Shown piece by piece: positions 58,468-64,000 of a stretch of 64,000 nt of DNA (position 1 is the stretch's first letter; each line of letters begins with the position of its first letter). Source of the stretch: Polynucleobacter meluiroseus. GTDB taxonomy: Bacteria > Pseudomonadota > Gammaproteobacteria > Burkholderiales > Burkholderiaceae. Position numbers and translations under genes: made by a program. Below the pieces are notes generated by a model that saw only the letters and a program-made list of their open reading frames with translations, had not been told where the DNA came from and did not search any database. The stretch lies in contig NZ_OANS01000005.1 in assembly GCF_900205755.1 (NCBI RefSeq), positions 62,001 through 126,000 of the forward strand, given 5' to 3'.

Positions 58468-58502
58468 CTGGGGACTCTCGATATCAACCTTCAGAAGTCT
58501 AC

Positions 58503-58536
58503 ATTCTAATTTATTCGCATGACAGATTGAAGAAGG
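58503..58536 (-). promoter_or_regulatory. Pho box and -10 of the second pstS
   Basis: Read on the minus strand, CCTTCTTCAATCTGTCAT (58536 to 58519) matches 14 of 18 positions of the PhoB consensus with a perfect second half-site (CTGTCAT). After exactly 10 nt comes TAGAAT (58508 to 58503). The start codon is 36 nt further on. Confidence 0.7.
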
Positions 58537-58686
58537 TTAATTAAACGAATTAGATCAACGCCGTTTGGGAGTGATTCTAAATTAAGATCCATTACTAAAC
58601 TCCATCCTTAAGTATCAAAAATAGTGGATCAAATTCATCCAATTTTCGTGACACCATCATACTAATGTGCAGACTATTTTGCCACC

Positions 58687-58700
58687 ATAACTATAGTTAT
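58687..58700. repeat. 14-bp perfect palindrome
   Basis: ATAACTATAGTTAT is perfectly self-complementary. It lies 48 bases beyond the stop of the outer-membrane protein gene, in the 281-bp gap before the second pstS promoter. It could be an operator half or a weak hairpin; I see no further signal in the rest of this gap. Confidence 0.35.
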
Positions 58701-58748
58701 ATCCTTTATATAATTCACCAGCATTTGCCGACTATGTAATTTACAAGC

Positions 58749-59591
58749 TTAAAAACGCCATGTGAGGCCCACTTCTGTGCGGGTGGCGTAAGGCCCTAAC
58801 CCCGAGCTAAGAATCCCCATATTAGCCGCACTGCGTAAATACGATAAGCCGATATCTACAGAATCGAGTGGGGAAATAATGACGGCGATTAAGGCGTAGT
58901 TCAATAAATATTGTTCAGTTGTGGGCGGATTGGTATTTAGTCCCATGTCCAATGCCAGCTTTAGCCCAGGAAGAATCTTCCAGACAGGGGCAACTGATAA
59001 AAAATAGATATTGGTTCGATTGGTATCGTAACTTTGATTTACGGCATAGTTGATGTTGTAGGGTGAGCGCATATAAGAAGCATTGACATGAATGTCAAAT
59101 GGATCAAAATACAGCGACCCTATCAAGCCCCCGCCATAGTTCAGTGCCGCATAACCAAGACCCCCAATTTGTTGCTGCGTGGTGCTGGGAAGGCTGAGGA
59201 TGGGTTTAACTGCAAAGGCCCATTGGGCATCGCTTGCCTCCGCAAAACGCCACTTGACTGAAATTACCTTATTGGCGAACCTAGAATAATTGCCATTCGG
59301 TTGCTTGAAATAGGTAGTGCCTATTGAGGCTTCCACAGTGTCGCTTAAGCCCCGCGTATAGGTAAATGGTAGAGCTCTAGCGTCTTGACCCCCAAGAAAT
59401 TCTTCGCCGGGCGTGAGGACATTCTCAACCGGTGCACCACTATTTGTATGATTATTAATATGAAAAGCATAAAGCTCAATTTGATTTCCATCACGCACTA
59501 CCGTAGCCGCATCATCGGTATTAAGGGGTTCAAAGGCGAGACAAGTGAGCGGTAATAGAACGAGGGCAATAAGTAGGGGTGTTTTTGGCAT
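58749..59591 (-). CDS. Outer-membrane beta-barrel protein (phenol MetA-type transporter family)
   Basis: Secreted protein of about 280 residues. ATG 59591 gives the signal peptide MPKTPLLIALVLLPLTCLA (cut before FEP); a TTG at 59615 would add eight residues. The mature chain starts with NTDDAATVVRDGNQIELYAFHINN, a form of the PF13557-like proteins, and is strand-rich, ending in the barrel C-terminus GLTWRF. Such proteins are annotated as aromatic-degradation transporters without firm function. Divergent from arsC with three 11-bp repeats between them; a Pho connection is plausible. Confidence 0.65.
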   Translation of the reverse strand: MPKTPLLIALVLLPLTCLAFEPLNTDDAATVVRDGNQIELYAFHINNHTNSGAPVENVLTPGEEFLGGQDARALPFTYTRGLSDTVEASIGTTYFKQPNGNYSRFANKVISVKWRFAEASDAQWAFAVKPILSLPSTTQQQIGGLGYAALNYGGGLIGSLYFDPFDIHVNASYMRSPYNINYAVNQSYDTNRTNIYFLSVAPVWKILPGLKLALDMGLNTNPPTTEQYLLNYALIAVIISPLDSVDIGLSYLRSAANMGILSSGLGPYATRTEVGLTWRF

Positions 59592-59649
59592 GAGATATTT
59601 GAATATTAGTTTCAAAATACCAGTGTTTTATGACGCCATACCAAGTGGC

Positions 59650-59682
59650 TTAGTCATTTCTTAGGCATTTCCTAGTCATTTA
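59650..59682 (+). repeat. Three tandem 11-bp direct repeats upstream of arsC
   Basis: TTAGTCATTTC, TTAGGCATTTC and CTAGTCATTTA stand head to tail in 11-bp steps. Each contains a (G/T)CATTT core reminiscent of the PhoB half-site CTGTCAT. They end one base before TTGA of the arsC -35. Tandem 11-bp spacing is typical of OmpR/PhoB-family binding sites. Confidence 0.65.
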
Positions 59683-59683
59683 A

Positions 59684-59712
59684 TTGACACATAAATATCT
59701 ATAATCTAATAC
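59684..59712 (+). promoter_or_regulatory. arsC promoter
   Basis: TTGACA (59684-59689), 17-nt spacer, TAATAC (59707-59712). A TATAAT at 59700-59705 is an alternative -10. The tandem repeats abut the -35. Predicted leader about 55 nt. Confidence 0.55.
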
Positions 59713-59774
59713 GATTAAGCATAAATTAAAGACCTAATTCAAACCCATTCAATCGCGCAAAATCCTACCTATTC

Positions 59775-60272
59775 ATGACTAAAACTTACAACATCTTGTT
59801 CATTTGCGCCGGTAATTCGGCTAGATCCGTTTTGGGTGAAGCGCTTGCTACCACTCTGAGTCATGGTCGATTTATTGGATATTCAGCCGGCACTGATCCT
59901 GAGGGAGAGGTCCATTCTGAGGCGACAAAAATGGCAAAAGAAATGGGTTATCCAGCGAATTTACTGCGCAGTAAAAGTTGGGATGAATTTGCAAGAGAGG
60001 GCTCGCCCCACATGGATTTCATTATTACCTTGTGTGATGAAGCTGCTGGCGAAGAGTGCCCATATTGGCCTGGACATCCAGCCACTGCCCACTGGGGAAT
60101 TGCCGACCCTGCTCACGACAATCAGACTCCCGAAGAGGCTCATAACGCTTTTAAGAAGGCTGAGATGGCACTGCGCAACCGCCTAGAATTGCTGCTAGAT
60201 CTTCCGGATGAGAAATTGCATCACCTAGAGATCTCAGATCACCTAGAGAATATTCATAAGCAGTTTGCTTAG
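59775..60272 (+). CDS. arsC: ArsC-type arsenate reductase (LMW-phosphatase family)
   Basis: 165-residue cytoplasmic enzyme of the low-molecular-weight tyrosine-phosphatase fold. The P-loop is CAGNSARS (C11-x5-R17); catalytic acid in WGIADPAHDN (D111); further cysteines C87 and C95 in the TLCDEAAGEECPYWPG stretch, like the resolving cysteines of thioredoxin-coupled ArsC, with spacing 8 rather than 7. It could also be a protein tyrosine phosphatase. No arsenate efflux gene is adjacent. Its place among Pho genes, with phosphate and arsenate as uptake competitors, favours arsenate handling. Confidence 0.82.
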   Translation: MTKTYNILFICAGNSARSVLGEALATTLSHGRFIGYSAGTDPEGEVHSEATKMAKEMGYPANLLRSKSWDEFAREGSPHMDFIITLCDEAAGEECPYWPGHPATAHWGIADPAHDNQTPEEAHNAFKKAEMALRNRLELLLDLPDEKLHHLEISDHLENIHKQFA

Positions 60273-60304
60273 CAGCCCAGTTTTAACTAAGCCGCACTCC
60301 AAGG

Positions 60305-60332
60305 CGTTAAGATGGGTAATCCTATCTTAACG
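60305..60332. repeat. 12-bp stem just before the DUF2252 start
   Basis: CGTTAAGAT (60305-60313) pairs with ATCTTAACG (60324-60332); a G-T pair and GG/CC extend the stem to 12 base pairs around the loop TAAT. It ends at the Shine-Dalgarno (GGGG, 60332-60335) of the gene starting at 60341. No T tract follows, so it need not be the arsC terminator. Confidence 0.5.
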
Positions 60333-60340
60333 GGGCAAAC

Positions 60341-61801
60341 ATGCCTGTAGCTAATAAAAATCGCGCCGCTCCCCCCAAGCTAAAGTTTGCAGTGCTAGAC
60401 GCAGTTGAAACCTTTCAATCCTCTCGTCCAAGCATTCAGCAACGTCTTGAGTTTGGCAAATCATTGCGCAAGCAGGTGAGTTTCGCGGAGCAAGGAACCT
60501 ACACTCCGCCTAAACATCGCGTAGATCCAATTACCATTTTAGAGAAGCAGGCAAAAACTCGGATTGCTACGCTCATCCCCATCCGCTATGAGCGCATGAT
60601 GGAATCCCCGTTTGCTTTTTATCGCGGTGGTGCAGCCATCATGGCGCAAGACTTAGCCAATCAAGCCACTACGAATATTACGGTGCAACTCTGCGGTGAT
60701 ATGCATGTTTCCAACTTCGGGCTTTTTGGCACCGCTGAGCACCGCCTCATTTTCGGCATCAATGATTTTGATGAAACGCTTCCTGGTAGTTGGGAGTGGG
60801 ATATGAAGCGCCTAGTGGCGAGCGCTGTCATTGCCTGTGAATCCTTGGGCGGCAGTGAGGGGATGGGTAAATCCATCGTTCGTCGCATTAGTTCTGAGTA
60901 CCGTAAACGCATGGCGCAGTATGCGCAAATGCCTTACTTAGAATTGGCGCAACAATTCATTGGCGAACAAGACATTCGCAAACACTTTAGCCCTGAGCAT
61001 CAAAAAAAGTTGGATCTGTATTTAAAAATTGCCAGAAAGCAGAGCAACATTCAGGTGCTCCAAAGCTTAACTACCCTCGTTGGCAAGGATCGAAAAATTG
61101 TTAATGAACCGCCGCTGATAGAGCATTTTGCGAAAAAGTCTGATGGGGTGCCTTTAATCAACTTGATTGATAACGCCTTAGTGCATTACGCGAGTTCTTT
61201 GGCGGAAGATCGCAAGGTACTCTTTGGCCGTTATTCCTTAAAAGACTTTGCCAGAAAAGTAGTGGGAGTGGGCAGCGTTGGTACAAACTGCATGGTTCTG
61301 TATTTCGAAGGCGATCGAGAAAATGATTGTTTGTTTTTGCAATACAAAGAAGCGCAGCCCTCTGTCCTTTCTCCTTATTTGGGTCAGTCTATTTATAAAG
61401 ATATGGGGCGGCGCGTGGTGTCCGGCCAGCGTCTTCTGCAGGGTGCACCTGATATTTTCTTAAACTACGGCTTGCTTAAGTACGACATCGATCGAGCACA
61501 AGGTTTTTATCTGAGGCAGTTGCGTGATATGAAGGGCGGTATTGTGATTGGAAAGGGCGGGGTTTCATTAGAGAACTTTCCGGACTATGCCAAATTGTTT
61601 GGCTGGGCCTTAGCTTTAGGCCACGCGCGTTCTGGCGAGGCAGCCATGATTTCCGGATACTGTGGAGCGTCTGCGGAGTTCGATAAGGCGATGTATTCTT
61701 TTGCAAAAGCTTATGCAAAACAAAATGAGGCGGATTACGCGTTGTTTCGTAAGGCTGTTAAAAAAGGCCAACTAAAAGTAGCTAACAAAAGTACTCAATA
61801 A
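60341..61801 (+). CDS. DUF2252 family protein
   Basis: 486-residue cytoplasmic protein of a family with a protein-kinase/aminoglycoside-phosphotransferase-like core. [12 protein letters not shown] resembles the HxD...N catalytic loop and [24 protein letters not shown] the DFD metal loop; [19 protein letters not shown] is a conserved N-terminal motif. The phosphate acceptor is not known. ATG 60341 has GGGG seven nt upstream. Follows arsC by 68 bases with a 12-bp stem between; mgtC starts five bases after its stop. Confidence 0.85.
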   Translation: MPVANKNRAAPPKLKFAVLDAVETFQSSRPSIQQRLEFGKSLRKQVSFAEQGTYTPPKHRVDPITILEKQAKTRIATLIPIRYERMMESPFAFYRGGAAIMAQDLANQATTNITVQLCGDMHVSNFGLFGTAEHRLIFGINDFDETLPGSWEWDMKRLVASAVIACESLGGSEGMGKSIVRRISSEYRKRMAQYAQMPYLELAQQFIGEQDIRKHFSPEHQKKLDLYLKIARKQSNIQVLQSLTTLVGKDRKIVNEPPLIEHFAKKSDGVPLINLIDNALVHYASSLAEDRKVLFGRYSLKDFARKVVGVGSVGTNCMVLYFEGDRENDCLFLQYKEAQPSVLSPYLGQSIYKDMGRRVVSGQRLLQGAPDIFLNYGLLKYDIDRAQGFYLRQLRDMKGGIVIGKGGVSLENFPDYAKLFGWALALGHARSGEAAMISGYCGASAEFDKAMYSFAKAYAKQNEADYALFRKAVKKGQLKVANKSTQ

Positions 61802-61806
61802 GAACC

Positions 61807-62523
61807 ATGGAAGCTTTTCATAATTTTAATTTGGCCTCATTGGCCGATACCGCTCTCAGCCTTTCCGCTGCCTTTGTCTTTGGTGGCCTAATCGGGCTTG
61901 AGCGGCAATACCGCCAGCGCACTGCTGGCCTACGCACCAATATTCTCGTTGCCCTTGGTGCTGCCATCTTTGTTGATGCGGCTAATCGCCTAGGTGGCCA
62001 TGAGGGCGCAGTGCATGTCATGGCTTACGTAGTGTCGGGTATCGGTTTCTTAGGCGCCGGTGTGCTGATGCGCGAAGAAGGGAATATTCGCGGTATTAAT
62101 ACAGCCGCCACGCTGTGGGGGTCAGGTGCAGTAGGCGCATGTGCTGGCGCGGATCTTATTCTTGAAGCAGGCTTAGCAACCTTATTTGTTTTGGGGGCCA
62201 ATACTTTATTGCGACCAGTGGTGCGCATCATTAATCGACAGCCCTTGGACACCATTTCTGTTGAGGTGACGAATTCTATTTTTGTGATTACTCCTAAAAA
62301 GACGCAAAAACTGGCTTTGAAGTTGTTGATTGAAACTTTGGAAAAAGCAGGTTATCAAACGCAAGATATTCAAGTTCACCAGTTTGGTAGTGATGAGGTG
62401 GAAATTCAGGCGGTCTTAACCGACTCTGCTGTAGAGGGTGATTTGATGGATCACTTAATCGAGCAGCTAGCCAATATGGAATTTGTTAATCAGGTATTTT
62501 GGAGTCCAAGCACCTCCGATTAA
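61807..62523 (+). CDS. MgtC/SapB family membrane protein (long form)
   Basis: 238 residues: five transmembrane segments, then an ACT-like C-terminal domain ([23 protein letters not shown] onward). Conserved motifs: [76 protein letters not shown]. This is the complete architecture, unlike the short copy at 54.8 kb. MgtC links magnesium, ATP and phosphate control in enterobacteria. Follows the DUF2252 gene closely, probably cotranscribed. Confidence 0.9.
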   Translation: MEAFHNFNLASLADTALSLSAAFVFGGLIGLERQYRQRTAGLRTNILVALGAAIFVDAANRLGGHEGAVHVMAYVVSGIGFLGAGVLMREEGNIRGINTAATLWGSGAVGACAGADLILEAGLATLFVLGANTLLRPVVRIINRQPLDTISVEVTNSIFVITPKKTQKLALKLLIETLEKAGYQTQDIQVHQFGSDEVEIQAVLTDSAVEGDLMDHLIEQLANMEFVNQVFWSPSTSD

Positions 62524-62573
62524 AAGGCATCACATTCATTTGTCTTTAATTTGAAATATGATGAGTTCACTAT

Positions 62574-62792
62574 GTGGCTGTGAACACGCCAACTCAATAC
62601 CGCCTCTCGACGATTACCTGTCCCAACTGTCAAAGTCAGGAAGTCTTTAAGCTATCTCCAGGAAACTCCCAGCAGTTTTACCGTTGCCCATCCTGCAGCA
62701 ATATCCTTAAGGCCAAATCAGGTGATTGCTGTATTTTTTGCAGCTTTGGAAGTGAAGATTGTTTTAGCTCGGAACAAAATCTCGCTTGTTAG
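62574..62792 (+). CDS. Small GDCCxxC zinc-ribbon protein
   Basis: A 72-residue protein with CPNCQSQEVFKL, YRCPSCSNILKAKSGDCCIFCSFG and later Cys residues, enough for two zinc-knuckle sites. The GDCCxxCSxG motif defines a family of small proteobacterial proteins of unknown function. It starts at GTG 62574 or GTG 62580; ribosome binding is weak. Follows mgtC by 50 bases and precedes ppx. Confidence 0.7.
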   Translation: MAVNTPTQYRLSTITCPNCQSQEVFKLSPGNSQQFYRCPSCSNILKAKSGDCCIFCSFGSEDCFSSEQNLAC

Positions 62793-62889
62793 TCTCCCGC
62801 GCTAAGACTTGGGATTAAACTAGCAACAAAACCCGCTTTATAAAAGCTGGAAATCGTTACTTAACTTTGCGTTACTAATAGGAACTTTC

Positions 62890-64000
62890 TTGACCTCGTT
62901 TAAAGACGTCTCTGGAGCGAATTCAACCGACCTCGTCGCTGCGGTTGACCTCGGTTCCAACAGTTTTCGCATGCTAGTCGCCCAAGTAGTCAACACCCCT
63001 TCGGGCACCCAAATTCGGCCAATTGATACCCTCAGAGAATCGGTACGTCTTGCAGCAGGGCTTACTGACAACAAGTTACTCGGAAATGAGGCCTATCAGC
63101 GTGGCTTGGCTGCGATTCGGCGTTTTGGCGAACGTATTCGTGGTTTTGACCCTAGCAAGGTGCGTGCGGTAGCAACCAATACCCTACGGGTCGCAAAGAA
63201 TGCTGCCAGCTTCGTGCGCGACGCGGAGGAGGCGCTGGGCTTTCCGATTGAAATTATTGCTGGAGTTGAAGAGGCGCGCCTCATTTATATTGGCGCCGCG
63301 CATGAGGTGCCGGCCGCACAAGGGAATCGCTTAGTGGTAGATGTTGGTGGCGGCTCAACTGAGCTGATCATTGGTAAAGGATATGAGCCTAAGTTATTAG
63401 AGAGTTTGTATATCGGTTGCGTATCGCACAGTATGCGATTCTTTCCCAAGGGCAATATTGACGCCCATGCCTTTAAAGAGGCTGAGTTAGCCGCTCGCCG
63501 AGAAATCCAAGTAATCGCAGGCGCTTATCTTAAGACGGGCTGGAAGCAAGTGATCGGTTCATCAGGAACTGCGCGTGCATTAGCAGAGTTGATTACAGAA
63601 AATCAGTTAAATGGTGTCGACGATAGTTTGAGCGTTAGGCGTATAAGTGGCTTGGGTGGCCTTATTACTCGCGAAGGCCTTCGGGCTATGAAAAAGCATC
63701 TCCTGAAATACGAGCATGTGAATCAGGTAGAGCTTATTGGACTCAAAGACGACCGCCGTGCAGTTTGGCCCGGCGGTTTAGCCATCATGATTGCCGTTTT
63801 TGATGAGCTGGGCATTGAGTCTATGGAGGTGACTGATGCCGCTTTGCGCATTGGCGTGCTCTATGACTTACTGGGCCGCTCGCAGCATGACGATATGCGC
63901 TTTGTCACCGTTGAGCAGTTTATGCAGCGCTACGGGGTTGATCGATCCCAGGCTATTCGAGTCGGCAAACAAGCTACTGAATTTTTAACCCAATTACCTC
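62890..64000 (+). CDS. ppx: Exopolyphosphatase/pppGpp phosphohydrolase, partial at the 3' end
   Basis: Ppx/GppA enzyme that degrades polyphosphate or pppGpp. The gene starts at TTG 62890, six nt after AGGAA; the frame is open to the window end, so the C-terminus is missing. The ATPase-fold motifs are intact: VAAVDLGSNSFRMLVA, the LRVAKNAASFVRDAEEALGFPIEIIAGVEEARLIY stretch, LVVDVGGGSTELIIG, and GSSGTARALAELI. The neighbouring Pho genes suggest a phosphate connection, but the polyphosphate kinase gene often found beside ppx is not seen in the window. Confidence 0.9.
   Translation, partial: MTSFKDVSGANSTDLVAAVDLGSNSFRMLVAQVVNTPSGTQIRPIDTLRESVRLAAGLTDNKLLGNEAYQRGLAAIRRFGERIRGFDPSKVRAVATNTLRVAKNAASFVRDAEEALGFPIEIIAGVEEARLIYIGAAHEVPAAQGNRLVVDVGGGSTELIIGKGYEPKLLESLYIGCVSHSMRFFPKGNIDAHAFKEAELAARREIQVIAGAYLKTGWKQVIGSSGTARALAELITENQLNGVDDSLSVRRISGLGGLITREGLRAMKKHLLKYEHVNQVELIGLKDDRRAVWPGGLAIMIAVFDELGIESMEVTDAALRIGVLYDLLGRSQHDDMRFVTVEQFMQRYGVDRSQAIRVGKQATEFLTQLP

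Overview
The window reads as chromosomal core DNA of a free-living betaproteobacterium of the Burkholderiaceae, most likely Polynucleobacter. This rests on gene content and order (ffs next to dnaX-ybaB-recR; surE-pcm-nlpD; ndk-rlmN-ispG-hisS-yfgM-bamB-der-hfq-hflX-hflK-hflC-hisZ-purA; glmM-pst-pho), moderate GC, compact spacing and frequent ATGA or TTGA gene overlaps. I see no tRNA, no rRNA, no insertion sequence, no prophage and no CRISPR array. One gene is cut by each window edge: an AddB-like nuclease on the left and a Ppx/GppA phosphatase on the right.

Layout. 1-5.7 kb: AddB/AddA-like double-strand-break repair pair. 5.8-7.2 kb: a TPR/Gly-Pro-rich membrane-anchored protein and a DUF1993 protein. 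7.4-9.5 kb: SOS cassette, a near-perfect LexA box followed by umuD, umuC and a 43-residue membrane peptide. 9.5-13.0 kb: an ExoX-like exonuclease, the small SRP RNA, and dnaX-ybaB-recR. 13.1-20.5 kb: an OprB-type porin and a tripartite heavy-metal RND efflux system. 20.6-25.0 kb: surE-pcm-nlpD followed directly by a PolB-like exonuclease and rlmD, with no rpoS in its customary place. 25-40.2 kb: a BI-1 membrane protein, then the long housekeeping cluster from ndk to purA. 40.3-46.2 kb: malate synthase G, a papain-like hypothetical protein, an ion-channel protein with a non-canonical filter, an MFS transporter, a dienelactone hydrolase and a hypothetical protein. 46.3-64 kb: glmM and a phosphate island (pstSCAB-phoU-phoB-phoR, a decayed DUF4337 gene, mgtC, alkaline phosphatase, a second pstS, an outer-membrane protein, arsC, DUF2252, a second mgtC, a GDCCxxC protein and ppx).

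The phosphate island is the most coherent system. Three 18-bp PhoB-box candidates lie upstream of pstS, the alkaline phosphatase and the second pstS, each followed at exactly 10 nt by a -10-like hexamer. Between the divergent outer-membrane gene and arsC there are three tandem 11-bp repeats that look like another OmpR/PhoB-family site. Together they suggest that phosphate starvation drives uptake (Pst), a second binding protein, phosphatase and possibly arsenate handling and outer-membrane permeability.

Other things worth a look are a set of genes (umuD, dnaX, surE, glmM) whose -10 hexamer sits 6-7 nt before the start codon with no properly spaced Shine-Dalgarno, so that they may give leaderless mRNAs; a long structured leader before ndk; a 12-bp stem right before the DUF2252 start; and a frameshifted, 3'-truncated DUF4337 gene after phoR. 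No entirely new multi-gene system is evident. Everything here was read by eye, without database searches.
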